A stretch of DNA of 64,000 nt, taken from Haloferax sulfurifontis ATCC BAA-897. GTDB taxonomy: Archaea; Halobacteriota; Halobacteria; Halobacteriales; Haloferacaceae. The position numbers and the translations under genes are program-made. Under the pieces are notes generated by a model. That model was given only the letters and a program-made list of their open reading frames with translations. It was not told the DNA's origin and did not search any database. The stretch spans positions 1 through 64,000 of the forward strand of contig NZ_AOLM01000025.1 of assembly GCF_000337835.1 (NCBI RefSeq), given 5' to 3'. Shown one piece after another: positions 25,390 through 34,731 of the stretch (its first letter is position 1; each line of letters begins with the position of its first letter).

Positions 25390-25797
25390 ACACAGATTTT
25401 GGATAGAAACACATGTTACTGGTTTTTCGACGCGCGTCGGTGTGTGGACAGTACCCAAAATGGTGGGCCGACATCAAGACTTATTACTCCGACCTCGCTA
25501 TGCCTGTTCCACCGTGATCCGCACCTCGGCGGACGAGCCTGCAACCCACACCGTTCACCACGCCTACCCCAACGGAGGCATTACCTGAATGGTCCGCGGA
25601 TTCGAGCACTCCGTGCTCGACAGTTCGGGCGACCACCGCACGCCGGTCCATCCGGTGTGCGACGCGGTCGCATCCTCGGGAGATGGTGAACACGCGCGGG
25701 TCGGTGCCGCTGGTGACTCGGCAAACGGGCTGTTTTCGACGCGTCACTCCACGCGAGTGCACGCGGACGCTACTGCGTACTGACAACAACGAGAACC
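25390..25797. other. 408-nt gap upstream of the TauE-type permease; possible short ORFs only
   Basis: No recognised gene. A CTTATTAC box at 25480-25487 could start a plus-strand transcript near 25510, where a GTG at 25514 opens a 24-codon frame ending at 25588; an ATG immediately after (25589) opens a 64-codon frame ending at 25783, 15 nt before the permease. The order suggests a polycistronic leader, but the third-position GC of the 64-codon frame is lower than in neighbouring genes and its product (VRGFEHSVLDSSGDH) is not acidic enough to be convincing. Confidence 0.35.
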
Positions 25798-26880
25798 ATG
25801 AGCTCTCAGTCTCTCAGTCACGTCCAGAAGTCGTTCCTGAAGTACCAACACATCCTCGTGTTCATCGCTCCCCTGCTGTTCCTCGCCTCGGTGTTGACCA
25901 TGGCACCGACGCCGTCGGGTGCAGGCATGGAGTACTGGCTCCAGTACTGGTGGCTGTTCCCGGTGTTCCTCACCGGCGCGACCATCGTGAACACGGTCGG
26001 CATCAGCGGGTCGGCGCTCTTCGTCCCGTTCTTGATCTTCATCTTCCCCATCTTCGCGCACCCGCTCGACTCGTCGACGCTGGTGAAGGTGGGCCTCATC
26101 AGCGAGGCGTTCGGCCTCTCCAGTTCGGCCGTCGCCTTCATCCAGTACGGCCTCGTCGACCGTCGACTGGCGCTGACGCTCGTCGGCGGGTCGATTCCGT
26201 TCGTCGTCGGCGGCGCGCTCCTGTCGTTCGTCATCCCCGACGTGGTGTTCCACGCACTGCTCGGCATCGCACTGCTCGCCGCGTCGTACCTGCTTTTCAC
26301 CGCCGACCTCGGTCACGAGGACCACGGTTCGTCGGGCTCCGACCACGCCGCGGCCACCGACGGCGGCGTCTCCGCGAGCCTCCCCAACGACCCCGGTAAG
26401 CTCGGTCCCGCGGGCGTCAACACGGCCGACGACGGGACCGTCACCCGCGTCGACCGCGAGGGCGACGACTACACCTACACCCGCGGCGGCTACCTGCGCC
26501 GCTTCGCCAACTACAGCGTCGGCGGGATGTTCCAGGGTCTCGCCGGCTTCGGTATCGGCGAACTCGGCATCATCTCGATGCTCGGCACGAAAGTCCCCGT
26601 CCGCGTCGCCATCGGCACGAACCACATCGTCGTCGCGCTGACCGCCATTCTGGCGTCGCTCGTCCACGTCTTTGGCGGCGGCCTCGTCGGCGGCCACTCG
26701 CTGAGCCTCGCGACGACGCCGTGGAACATGGTCGTGTTCACCGTCCCCGCGACGGTCCTCGGCGGCCAAATCGCTCCCTACGTGTCGAACGCGCTGGAGA
26801 CCAGCGTCATCAAGAACTTCGTCGGCGTCCTCTTCGCCGTCATCTCGGTCGCGCTGTTCCTGATGGCGCTGGGTATCTAA
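25798..26880 (+). CDS. TauE/SafE family permease (sulfite exporter type)
   Basis: 360 residues with eight or so membrane helices arranged as two related halves, separated by a long acidic loop (GHEDHGSSGSDHAAATDGG, residues about 175-240). Typical family strings are GATIVNTVGISGSALFVPFL in the first half and GGMFQGLAGFGIGELGIISML with VPVRVAIGTNHIVVALTAI in the second. The family moves sulfonates, sulfite or other organosulfur anions. Two rhodaneses lie about 6 kb away but not in an operon, so a sulfur role is only a possibility. ATG at 25798. Confidence 0.85.
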   Translation: MSSQSLSHVQKSFLKYQHILVFIAPLLFLASVLTMAPTPSGAGMEYWLQYWWLFPVFLTGATIVNTVGISGSALFVPFLIFIFPIFAHPLDSSTLVKVGLISEAFGLSSSAVAFIQYGLVDRRLALTLVGGSIPFVVGGALLSFVIPDVVFHALLGIALLAASYLLFTADLGHEDHGSSGSDHAAATDGGVSASLPNDPGKLGPAGVNTADDGTVTRVDREGDDYTYTRGGYLRRFANYSVGGMFQGLAGFGIGELGIISMLGTKVPVRVAIGTNHIVVALTAILASLVHVFGGGLVGGHSLSLATTPWNMVVFTVPATVLGGQIAPYVSNALETSVIKNFVGVLFAVISVALFLMALGI

Positions 26881-26948
26881 CGACTCGGACCCGTCCGAAC
26901 CACCTCGCTGGCACCACTTTCACAGTCCCCGATTCTGAACGTCCACCC

Positions 26949-27389
26949 ATGTACGACCACATCCTGCTTCCGACCGACGGCAGTGACGCGACCGACGCGA
27001 CCATCGAGCACGCGGCGACCCTCGCGGAGACCTACGGCGCGACGGTCCACGTGCTGTCGGTGGCCGACTCGCGCAACCGCTTCGAATCGCCCTCGGCCGG
27101 CATCGCGCCGGACGTGTGGGAGAAGTCAGAACTCGAACGCGCCGAGTCAGCGGCCGACGCCGCAATCGAGGCGCTTCCCGACGGCGTCGAGACCGAACGA
27201 ACCGTCGTGGAGGGCGTCCCGCACTCGACTATCGTCGACTACGCCGCCGACGGCGACATCGACCTCGTCGTGATGGCGACCCACGGCCGCACCGGCCTCG
27301 ACCACTACCTCGTCGGCTCCGTCACCGAGCGCGTCGTCCGGCAGTCCGACGCGCCGGTGTTGACCGTCCGCGCGGCGGACGAAGAATAA
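26949..27389 (+). CDS. UspA-type universal stress protein
   Basis: 146 residues with the full Usp fold: MYDHILLPTDGSDATDATIEHA at the N-terminus and the ATP-binding signature VVMATHGRTGLDHYLVGSVTERVVRQSDAPVL (G-x2-G-x9-G-[ST]) at the C-terminus, so the ATP-binding subgroup. It begins 68 nt after the permease and may be transcribed with it; Usp proteins often sit beside transporters in haloarchaea and regulate them. ATG at 26949 is the family start. Confidence 0.92.
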   Translation: MYDHILLPTDGSDATDATIEHAATLAETYGATVHVLSVADSRNRFESPSAGIAPDVWEKSELERAESAADAAIEALPDGVETERTVVEGVPHSTIVDYAADGDIDLVVMATHGRTGLDHYLVGSVTERVVRQSDAPVLTVRAADEE

Positions 27390-27408
27390 GACCCGCGAGC
27401 GGGCCGCC

Positions 27409-27903
27409 CTACTCGAACTCTTCCGCCAGCGCGGCGCGGTGCTCGCGGCGCTTCTGGAGCGCCGAGTCGCGCAGTTCGCGCTCCTCTTGGGAGTCGCAGA
27501 CGAGGTCCGGGACCGGAACCGGCTTCTCGTCGTCGTCGAGCGCGACGAAGGTGAAAAAGGAGGTGAGCGTCTCGCGGCGGTCGCCCTCGCTCGGGCGCTC
27601 GGCCGTCACGTCGACCTTGATGTCCATGCTGGTGCGACCGGTGTCGAAGACGTACGCCTCGACGGTCACCACGTCGCCCACGTCGATGGGCGCGAGGAAG
27701 TCCACGTGGTCCATCGACGCCGTGACCACCTGCCGCTCGGCGAAGCGCCGGCCGGCGATGGCCCCGCAGACGTCCATCCACTCCAAAATCCGTCCCCCGA
27801 GGGCGCGCCCGAGGTTGTTCGTGTCGTTGGGCATCAGAATCTCGCTCATCTCGGCGCGAGACGCCGACAGCGACCGCGTCCCGACCGACGACTGCTGTTG
27901 CAT
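27409..27903 (-). CDS. Acyl-CoA thioesterase, hotdog fold
   Basis: 164 residues of the YciA/acyl-CoA hydrolase type: MPNDTNNLGRALGGRILEWMD is the N-terminal signature with Asn, Asp and Thr at the active site, followed by ASMDHVDFLAPIDVGDVVTVEAYV and the later SFFTFVALDDDEKPVPVP. It hydrolyses acyl-CoA to the free acid; chain length is unknown. The C-terminal 30 residues are a charged helix. ATG at 27903, single gene. Confidence 0.88.
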   Translation of the reverse strand: MQQQSSVGTRSLSASRAEMSEILMPNDTNNLGRALGGRILEWMDVCGAIAGRRFAERQVVTASMDHVDFLAPIDVGDVVTVEAYVFDTGRTSMDIKVDVTAERPSEGDRRETLTSFFTFVALDDDEKPVPVPDLVCDSQEERELRDSALQKRREHRAALAEEFE

Positions 27904-28349
27904 ACCACACGGTCCGTGACGAGCGGGGTTAAATTATTCTACGTCGTAAAAACTAGAAATAAAGGCGATTAATCGCTCGGGTTGGGGGTTTAGCGGGTCG
28001 CTCGACGTTTCAACGACCTAGATGATTAATAGTGTTTATCCCGTTTAGTACGGTGTCTGCGCGAACCGCAGACCGGTGGTGGGACGCCGACACCCGTCTC
28101 TCGTCCGCGTTCGGGGGGACGTTCCCGAAGGTTCCGACTCTCGTTCGACCGGACGGGTGGGGAATCAGCCGCGACCCGAACTCGACGCACCGAGCGGTCT
28201 CCCGTCTCACGTCCGCCTCGCGCCTCGCCGAACCGCGACGGCCGGACGACGGGACCCACGTCGGTCGCCCCCGCAGACCGGCCACGACGCTGTACCGGCC
28301 CCGGTGCGCCGAACGGGTCACCGACTGATTCGCGTATCGGATTTTTCGC
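27904..28349. other. 446-nt gap with a doubtful leaderless ORF
   Basis: No recognised gene. Near the middle, GATTAATAG at 28024-28032 would put a transcript start at about 28054, coinciding with a GTG at 28053 that opens a 91-codon frame ending at 28328. The product is rich in Arg and Trp (TADRWWDADTRL, RPDGWGISRDPN) and not acidic. GC at third positions is fairly high. No homologue comes to mind. The left part (27920-28030) is comparatively AT-rich and may hold the promoter of the thioesterase gene. Confidence 0.3.
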
Positions 28350-29552
28350 TCACTCGACGCGTTCAGTTTCGACGCCGCCGTCTTCGATTTCGATGTCGAC
28401 CGCGTCCGCGGAGATATCGGCCGTCTCGATGCCGTCCAGCTCACCGAGTATCTCGCTGATGTCGTCGAGACCGAGGAGTTCGCGGGTCTCCTCGTCGAAC
28501 GCCTTGCTTTCGAGGCCTGCGGCCTGCTGTATATCGGAACCGCTCAGCCCCTTCCCGTAGCGACCGAGAAGCGACGTGAGTTCCTGCGGCAGGACGTACG
28601 TCGTCGACGGTGAGGTGCCGATGTTCGCCAGCGTCTCCATGCCCTTGTCGATGATGGCGCGCTCGCCCATCGACTCCGCCGCGCGGGCCCGAAGCACCGT
28701 CGAGATGGCGTCACCCTGCGCTTCGAGAATCTGGGACTGCTTTTCGCCCTGCGCGCGGATGATGTTCGACTGCTTGTCACCCTGAGCTTTCTCGACGGCG
28801 GAGCGACGCTTGCCCTGTGCTTCGAGAATCATGGCGCGGCGGCGGCGCTCGGCGGAGGTCTGCTGTTCCATCGCGTTCTCGACGTCCTTCGAGGGCTTCA
28901 CCTCGCGGACCTCGACGGACTCCACGCGGACGCCCCACTCGTCGGTCGGCTCGTCGAGTTCCCGGCGGATGCGCGCGTTGATGTGGTCGCGTCGCGCCAG
29001 TGTGTCGTCGAGTTCCATGTCGCCGAGGGCGGCCCGGAGCGTCGTCTGTGCGAGCAACGAGACGGCCCGGCGGTAGTTGTCGACCTGCAGGAAGGCGCGT
29101 TCGGGGTCCATCACGCGGATGTAGACGACGGCGTCGGCCGTGACCGGCGAGTTGTCTTCCGTGATGGCCTCTTGGGAGGGCACGTCCAGCGTCTGGGTCC
29201 GCATGTCGAAGCGGTAGGTCTTCGAGACGAACGGCGGGACGACGTTCAGCCCCGGTTCGAGGATGCCCTTGTAGTCGCCGAACACCGTCAGCGTCCGCTT
29301 TTCGTACGCCTGCACGATTTCGACCGCGTCGTACACCGCGGCGACGGCGAGCGCGAGGGCGACGTAGCCCGCGAGCGTCAGCGGCGTGACGGGGAAGACG
29401 ACGACGGCGAGGCCGAAGACGACCACCGCGACCGCGAGGGGACCGAGCCACCGCGGGATTCGGCCGGGCTCGCTGTCGACCCGCGCCGCGCCCGACGAGG
29501 ACGACGACGAGGACGCCGAGAGCTTCCCGAGTTGGTAGAACAGGCTGTCCAT
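28350..29552 (-). CDS. SPFH/band 7 (stomatin-prohibitin) membrane protein
   Basis: 400 residues. An N-terminal Ser-rich stretch leads to two membrane helices (LGPLAVAVVVFGLAVVVFPV and LAGYVALALAVAAVYDAVEI). The SPFH domain follows (KGILEPGLNVVPPFVSKTYRFDMRTQTLDVPSQEAITEDNSPV), then a coiled-coil stem with repeated glutamine-rich turns (EAQGKRRSAVEKAQGDKQSNIIRAQGEKQSQILEAQGDAIS). Such proteins form ring-like membrane scaffolds. The ATG at 29552 sits 28 nt after a CTTTATTC box; a GTG five codons upstream is less likely. The usual NfeD-type partner is not adjacent. Confidence 0.9.
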   Translation of the reverse strand: MDSLFYQLGKLSASSSSSSSGAARVDSEPGRIPRWLGPLAVAVVVFGLAVVVFPVTPLTLAGYVALALAVAAVYDAVEIVQAYEKRTLTVFGDYKGILEPGLNVVPPFVSKTYRFDMRTQTLDVPSQEAITEDNSPVTADAVVYIRVMDPERAFLQVDNYRRAVSLLAQTTLRAALGDMELDDTLARRDHINARIRRELDEPTDEWGVRVESVEVREVKPSKDVENAMEQQTSAERRRRAMILEAQGKRRSAVEKAQGDKQSNIIRAQGEKQSQILEAQGDAISTVLRARAAESMGERAIIDKGMETLANIGTSPSTTYVLPQELTSLLGRYGKGLSGSDIQQAAGLESKAFDEETRELLGLDDISEILGELDGIETADISADAVDIEIEDGGVETERVE

Positions 29553-29644
29553 GGTGGAGAGTGACACCGAGGCGGAATAAAGCTACCCGGCTGTTCCCCC
29601 ACCCGGCCACCAGCTATTTGTCCGCGAACGCCCCACGGCCCCGT

Positions 29645-29839
29645 ATGCGAACGAACCGCGGCCGAATCGACGTGGAGGACCTGCTGAAAATCATCCTCCT
29701 GCTCGTCCTCGTCTGGCTCGTCCTCGAAATCATCGGCGAGGTGCTCGGGCTGTTCGGTGCGTTGCTCGGCCCGCTCCAGCCGCTTTTGGGCCTCGTCGTC
29801 GCGGCGCTCATCGTCCTCTGGCTCCTCGACCGAATCTAA
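29645..29839 (+). CDS. Small membrane protein (64 aa)
   Basis: 64 residues: a basic N-terminus (MRTNRGRIDVEDLLK) followed by two very hydrophobic helices (IILLLVLVWLVLEIIGEVLGLF and LGLVVAALIVLWLLDRI). Function unknown; the pattern is that of a conserved small haloarchaeal membrane protein. It is divergent from the SPFH gene with 92 nt between starts, so a link to that membrane scaffold is possible but not shown. Confidence 0.75.
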   Translation: MRTNRGRIDVEDLLKIILLLVLVWLVLEIIGEVLGLFGALLGPLQPLLGLVVAALIVLWLLDRI

Positions 29840-29894
29840 CCGCCCTCCGCGGCGACGACGATACGCCTTTGTGTCTCTCGCGTGAGACACGGGC

Positions 29895-30392
29895 GTGTAC
29901 AGTCTGAACGTCCCGGTTCCGGGGCGGGTCGCCCGCCTCGCGTCCGACCTGTTTCCGTACCTCGCCTCGTTCGACCGGGTTCGCGACCGGCACACGCTCG
30001 TCTGTAAGCGGTTCGAAGACGACGACCTCGACCGCCTACGCGAACAGTTGCGGCACGCGCTCGCCGGCCAGCCGGCGTTCGAGGCCCGCGTGACCGACAT
30101 CCGGTTCTTCGAGGACCCGCCGCGCGGGGCCGCGCCGGTCGTCTACCTCGCGGTCGAGAGCCCCGGCCTCCTCGACCTGCACCGCGCGCTCGCCGACGAG
30201 TTCGGCGCTATCGAGGGTATCGAGGGCGACGACTACGTCCCGCACGTCACGCTCGCCCGCGGCGGGAGCGTCGCCGACGCCCGCGCGGTCGCAAGCCAGC
30301 CGCTCGACCCCATCGAGTGGACCGTCTCACAGCTCGACGTCTACGACTCGTCGTTCCGCGAGACCGCCGCCTCGATTTCGCTCCCTGCCTGA
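29895..30392 (+). CDS. 2H phosphoesterase / 2'-5' RNA ligase-like protein
   Basis: 165 residues from a GTG at 29895. The two catalytic H-x-[ST]-x motifs are present: HTLV near residue 34 and HVTL near residue 117, so this is a 2H family member (LigT, cyclic phosphodiesterase). LigT-type enzymes open 2',3'-cyclic phosphates or join 2',5'-linked RNA ends. The sequence differs from classical ThpR by its shorter first lobe (MYSLNVPVPGRVARLASDL). It may be transcribed with the 64-residue membrane protein 55 nt upstream. Confidence 0.8.
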   Translation: MYSLNVPVPGRVARLASDLFPYLASFDRVRDRHTLVCKRFEDDDLDRLREQLRHALAGQPAFEARVTDIRFFEDPPRGAAPVVYLAVESPGLLDLHRALADEFGAIEGIEGDDYVPHVTLARGGSVADARAVASQPLDPIEWTVSQLDVYDSSFRETAASISLPA

Positions 30393-30443
30393 CCGCGAGC
30401 CCCCGACTCCCAGCGACGGCGCGTCGAGCCGCCGGTCCGCGCG

Positions 30444-31820
30444 TCAGTCGCGCGCCCGGAGCCGCATCCCCATCGGCTCTTCGGGGTGCATCGTCAGCGA
30501 CCCGCGGAGCGAAAACGGCTCGTCGCGCACGTAGTCGAGTTCGTACCGCTGGGCGACGGTGCCGAGGATGAGCCGCCCTTCGAGGAGCGAGAGGTGTTTG
30601 CCGATGCAGTGGCGCGGTCCCCCGCCGAACGGGAAGTACGCGAAGCGCGGGCGGTCGCCGGTCCGCTCGGGCGCCCAGCGGTCCGGGTCGAACGAAAGCG
30701 GGTCGTCCCACCACCGGTCCGAGCGGTGGACGACCCACTGCGGGAGCATGATGGCCGACCCCGCGGGGACGCGGTAACCGCCGAGGCGAACGTCCACCTT
30801 CGGCTCGCGGAACATCACGTACACCGGCGGGTACAGCCGCATCGCCTCGTTCAGCACGCGCTCGGTGTACTCCAGTTCTCGCACGTCCTCGAACGTCGGC
30901 GTCCGCCCGTCGAGCACCTCGTCCAGTTCGCGGTGGAGTTTCGCCTCCGCCTCGGGGTGTTGCGAGAGCAGATACCACGCGTACGTCAGCGTCAGCGCCG
31001 TCGTGTCGTGGCCCGCGAGGAGCATCGTCATCAGCTCGTCGCGGAGGTTCTTCTCCGTCTGTTCGCCCTCGTCGTAGGCGCGGAGCAGAATCGAAAGCAG
31101 GTCCATCGGCCCCTCCTCGCCCGTCGCGCCGGCCGACACCGACGACGCCGGCGTCTCGCCGTACTCGGTCCCGCGGCGCTCCTCGACGATGTCCCAGACG
31201 AGCGATTCGAGTTCGGATAGCGCCTCCTTGTACTGGCGGTTCTCCCGCGTCGGCGCCCAGTCGGGCGTCAGGAACCGAAGCGGGTCGGGTTCGAACCGCG
31301 CGCCGAGCGGTTCGAGGTTCTCCTGTACCCGCCGGACGCGCTCGTCGTCGAGGTCGGTGCCGAACATGGCGTCGACGATTATCTCGACGGTCAGCCGCGC
31401 CATCTCCAACTGCACGTCGACCACGTCGCCGTCGCCCCACGACGACAGCATCGACGCCGTCCGGTCGGTCATCATACCGGCCATCGTCGAGATTCGCCGC
31501 ACGTCGAACGCCGGCTGGGCGAGGCGGCGCTGTTTCTTCCACGTCGCCCCCTCGCTCATCAGCAGGCCGTCGCCCAGCAGGTCGCCGATGGCTCTGTCTT
31601 GGAACTGCGGCTTTCTGAACTTCGACGCCTCGCTCACGAGCACCGTCTCGACGTCCGCCGGGTTCGTGAGCATGTACGTGTCGAGCGGGCCGAGGTCGAA
31701 GTGGACCACGTCGCCGTAGGCGTCCGCGACGGCCGTCAGGAACGTGAACGGGTCGCGGGCGTACTGTCTGCTCGCGCCGAACAGCGGGAGGCCCTTCGGT
31801 CCGGGAGGGGTCGAACTCAT
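30444..31820 (-). CDS. Cytochrome P450
   Basis: 458 residues. The heme-thiolate signature is FPFGGGPRHCIGKHLSLLEG with Cys405 as ligand; the I-helix oxygen motif is AGHDTTALTLTY; the K-helix ExxR is ETEKNLR-independent and visible as NEAMR; PPVYVMFREP is the expected following turn. No membrane anchor, so a soluble monooxygenase of the type related to fatty-acid hydroxylases. Redox partners are not adjacent. I start at the ATG at 31820 (the GTG three bases upstream is an alternative); a GATTCTTACC box at about 31848 supports it. Confidence 0.93.
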   Translation of the reverse strand: MSSTPPGPKGLPLFGASRQYARDPFTFLTAVADAYGDVVHFDLGPLDTYMLTNPADVETVLVSEASKFRKPQFQDRAIGDLLGDGLLMSEGATWKKQRRLAQPAFDVRRISTMAGMMTDRTASMLSSWGDGDVVDVQLEMARLTVEIIVDAMFGTDLDDERVRRVQENLEPLGARFEPDPLRFLTPDWAPTRENRQYKEALSELESLVWDIVEERRGTEYGETPASSVSAGATGEEGPMDLLSILLRAYDEGEQTEKNLRDELMTMLLAGHDTTALTLTYAWYLLSQHPEAEAKLHRELDEVLDGRTPTFEDVRELEYTERVLNEAMRLYPPVYVMFREPKVDVRLGGYRVPAGSAIMLPQWVVHRSDRWWDDPLSFDPDRWAPERTGDRPRFAYFPFGGGPRHCIGKHLSLLEGRLILGTVAQRYELDYVRDEPFSLRGSLTMHPEEPMGMRLRARD

Positions 31821-31898
31821 CACCCTGTGTTGGTTCGAACAGGTAAGAATCGCACGGCGGTCGCCGTCGCTGTCGCTCCGACTGCGAGCGCGACGCGC

Positions 31899-34103
31899 TC
31901 AGGGCCGCGGCGGGTCGCCGTCGTAGGCGTCGCGGTCGGCGTAGAAGTTCAGCATCGCGAACTTGAGTTTGTTCGGCGCGATGTCGACCATCTCGGCGCG
32001 CTCCTCGACCGGGAACGACCCGCGGACGCCGTACTTCCCCATGGAAGAACTCTCGCGGGTGTAGCGCTTGTCGGCCAGCACGCGGACGCCGAAGTCGTCG
32101 GGCGCGCGGATGACCCGCCCGAGCGCCTGTCTGGTCTTCCGAATCGTCGGAATCTCGACGGCGTAGCGCCAGCCGGCGTCCCTCTTGCCGCGGTAGGCGC
32201 GGTCGTAGGCGGCCTGTACCGCCTCCAGCCGCTCGGAGAGATGCGGGTAGGGCACGCCGACGACCACGACGGTTCGGGCGTCGTCGCCGTCGAAGCTCAC
32301 GCCCTCGGCGAGCGTCCCCCACAGCGAGGTGAGAAGCACCGCGCCGTCCTTGCCGACGAACTCGCGGCGCAACTCCTCGGCGCGGACGCCCGGCTCGTCC
32401 AAAAACAGCTCCGCGTCGACGTCCGGATTCGTCCGCAGGCGCTCGTGGTGGCGCTCCGCCTCGGCGTACGACGGGAAGAACACGAGCGTGTTGCCCGGCG
32501 TGAAGGCGGCCGCGTCAGCGAGCATCTCCTCGATGGTCTCCTGCGTGCCGGGGTCGTCGCGTTCGGAGGAGAACAGCGCGGGCAGTGAGACCGAGAACGT
32601 CCGGCGGTTCTCCTCGGGGTATTCGAGGCCGTAGGCCATCGTCACCGGGTTTTCGAGGCCGAGCGTGCCCTCCGTCACGTCGAACGGGCGGAGCGTCGCC
32701 GACATCAGGACGCTCGCGTGGACCTCCTCGAACAGCTCTCTGGTGACCTCTCGCGGGATGCAGGTGTACAGCTCGGCGCGGCCGTAAATCTCGTCGGTGC
32801 CGCCGTCGCGGCGGACCGACAGCATCGGATGGCGACCGAGTTCCCCGCCCATCTCCGTCCAGTCGGCGATGAAGTTCGCCGCCTGAAGCGTCTGGCACTC
32901 CTTGCGCGTCGTCGCCTCGCCGTTCTTGTACGCGTCTTCGTACTGCTCGTCCAACTGCTTGCCCAACTGGAGGGCGAGTTCGACCTCCACGTCGATGCCG
33001 CGGCCCTCGTAGGACTGCAGGAACTCCATCGTCAGGTCGTCGCGGCGGCCCTGATTGGCGATAGAGAGGTCGTACCAGTTCTCGCCGACCTGCTCGCGCT
33101 CGCCGAAGCCGAACGCCTCCTCGTAGCTGTCGCGAAGCGCGTCGAGGAACGTCCCGATGACGTTGCGGGCGCTCTCGGCCCGCGAGTCGTCTTCGTCTTC
33201 CAGCTCGTTCATCGCGCTTTCGAGCGTGTTCTCGGTGAGCGCGCGACTCGCGTGGTCGCGGGCGGCGCTCTCGATGTTGTGCGCCTCGTCGAACACCGTA
33301 ATCACGTCGTCGGGGTCGCGGTCCAACCACCGGAAGAACTGCTCGCGTATCATCGGGTCGAGCAGGTGGTGGTAGTTGCAGACGACGAGGTCGATGCCCT
33401 CCATGCCCTCCTTGAGCAGTTCGTAGCCGCAGAGGTTCTGCTTTCCCGCGTACTCGAAAATCTCGTCGGGCGTCCGCACGTCGTCGAACAGCCACTGGAA
33501 GAACTGGTCCGTGTTCCGCGTGAGGTTGTTGTAGTAGTGCTCGCAGTAGTTGCCCTCTTTCAACTCCTCCAGTTCGTCGTCGAGGGCGTCGAGTTCGTCC
33601 GTGACGGCGCTCCGCGCGTCGGCCGCTCCGGACTCGCCCTCGCGCATCCCGTCGAGGAGCGACTGCGCCTGCTCGGAGAGTTCGGCCTTGTCGGACTCCT
33701 TTTCGACGATGCTCCGGGTCGTATCTCGGAGGGTCTGGCACTCCTGAAAGCCCACGTCGATGTGGCACATCGAGGACTTCCCGCGGAACACCACCGCGCG
33801 GATGGCCTCCTCTCTGGTGATGGCGCGGGCGTCCTCGACGAACTGGCGCATCTGCTGGTGGACGTTGGTCGTGATGACGACCGTCTTGTCGTGCTCGCGG
33901 GCGTACGAGAGCGCGGGCACGAGCGCGGAGATGGTCTTCCCGGTCCCGGTCGCCCCTTCGAGGAGGACGTTCCGCTCGTCGTCGAGCGCGTCGGCGATGC
34001 CGGCCATCGCCGCCTCCTGATTGGGGTACGGCTCGTCGTACGGGAAGAACCGCCACGCGCCGTCCGCGTCGCCGTCGTCGGGTGCGCCGTTGGCGTGGGC
34101 CAC
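31899..34103 (-). CDS. XPD/Rad3-related DNA helicase
   Basis: 734 residues. Walker A is EGATGTGKT near residue 50; the DEAH box is FDEAHN; motif VI is ALGRVIRAPDDFGVRVLADKRY. Four cysteines lie in order between motifs Ia and II (SSMC, QEC, NYC, NLC), the ligands of the XPD iron-sulfur cluster. The enzyme is a 5'-3' helicase of repair type. The start is a GTG at 34103, placed 27 nt after GATTAAAAG at about 34130, again leaderless. The region between FeS domain and DEAH box is longer and more acidic than in thermophilic XPD. Confidence 0.92.
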   Translation of the reverse strand: MAHANGAPDDGDADGAWRFFPYDEPYPNQEAAMAGIADALDDERNVLLEGATGTGKTISALVPALSYAREHDKTVVITTNVHQQMRQFVEDARAITREEAIRAVVFRGKSSMCHIDVGFQECQTLRDTTRSIVEKESDKAELSEQAQSLLDGMREGESGAADARSAVTDELDALDDELEELKEGNYCEHYYNNLTRNTDQFFQWLFDDVRTPDEIFEYAGKQNLCGYELLKEGMEGIDLVVCNYHHLLDPMIREQFFRWLDRDPDDVITVFDEAHNIESAARDHASRALTENTLESAMNELEDEDDSRAESARNVIGTFLDALRDSYEEAFGFGEREQVGENWYDLSIANQGRRDDLTMEFLQSYEGRGIDVEVELALQLGKQLDEQYEDAYKNGEATTRKECQTLQAANFIADWTEMGGELGRHPMLSVRRDGGTDEIYGRAELYTCIPREVTRELFEEVHASVLMSATLRPFDVTEGTLGLENPVTMAYGLEYPEENRRTFSVSLPALFSSERDDPGTQETIEEMLADAAAFTPGNTLVFFPSYAEAERHHERLRTNPDVDAELFLDEPGVRAEELRREFVGKDGAVLLTSLWGTLAEGVSFDGDDARTVVVVGVPYPHLSERLEAVQAAYDRAYRGKRDAGWRYAVEIPTIRKTRQALGRVIRAPDDFGVRVLADKRYTRESSSMGKYGVRGSFPVEERAEMVDIAPNKLKFAMLNFYADRDAYDGDPPRP

Positions 34104-34253
34104 GGGAGAATCTCGGCCGCCATCCGATTAAAAGGCTCGGAGCACCCACCCCGCCTTTTTCTCGGCGGCGACCGGCCGACAGACAAGACTCACAGAAACA
34201 ACTGACAAATGTTCTATGCTTCGTCCGGACGTACTCACACCGGGTGAACCGAG

Positions 34254-34718
34254 ATGGACCCGATACCGACAGCCGAGATGAAAGCGACGGTTCGGCACGT
34301 CGAAGAGGCGGTGTGGAACGGCCGTGACCCGGCGGCCTTCGACGAACTGGCGACCGACGACTTCGTCATGCACGACCCGATGGGCGACCGCGGCGTCGAC
34401 GGCGCGCGCGAGATGGTTCAGGCGGTCCTCGACGGGACGCCGGACCTCGAATTCACCGTCGACGACCTGTTCGCCGCCGGCGACCGGGTCGCCGTCCGCT
34501 ACACGCTCGAAGGGACGAACGAAGCGCCGTCGTACCTCACCGCGGAACCGACCGGGAACCACTGGCAGTCGAGCGGTATCACTATCTACCGCTTCGAGGG
34601 CGACAGAATCGCGGAACAGTGGGACGCCTTCGACTACTTCGGGACGATGCGGCAACTCGGGCTGATTCCGTCCGAGGCGGAGACGGACGCCGAAGGCAGT
34701 GCGGGCGCGCCGGCGTAA
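34254..34718 (+). CDS. SnoaL-like (polyketide cyclase fold) protein
   Basis: 154 residues with the cone-shaped alpha+beta fold seen in SnoaL-like proteins: EAVWNGRDPAAFDELATDDFVMHDP, then VQAVLDGTPDLEFTVDDLFAAGDRVAVRYTLEGTN and the end segment FEGDRIAEQWDAFDYFGTMRQLGLI. This ester-cyclase-like family has many members without known substrate. The conserved His/Asp of the pocket (MHDP) are present. ATG at 34254; stands alone between the helicase and the arginine operon. Confidence 0.8.
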   Translation: MDPIPTAEMKATVRHVEEAVWNGRDPAAFDELATDDFVMHDPMGDRGVDGAREMVQAVLDGTPDLEFTVDDLFAAGDRVAVRYTLEGTNEAPSYLTAEPTGNHWQSSGITIYRFEGDRIAEQWDAFDYFGTMRQLGLIPSEAETDAEGSAGAPA

Positions 34719-34731
34719 GCGGCGGACTCGC

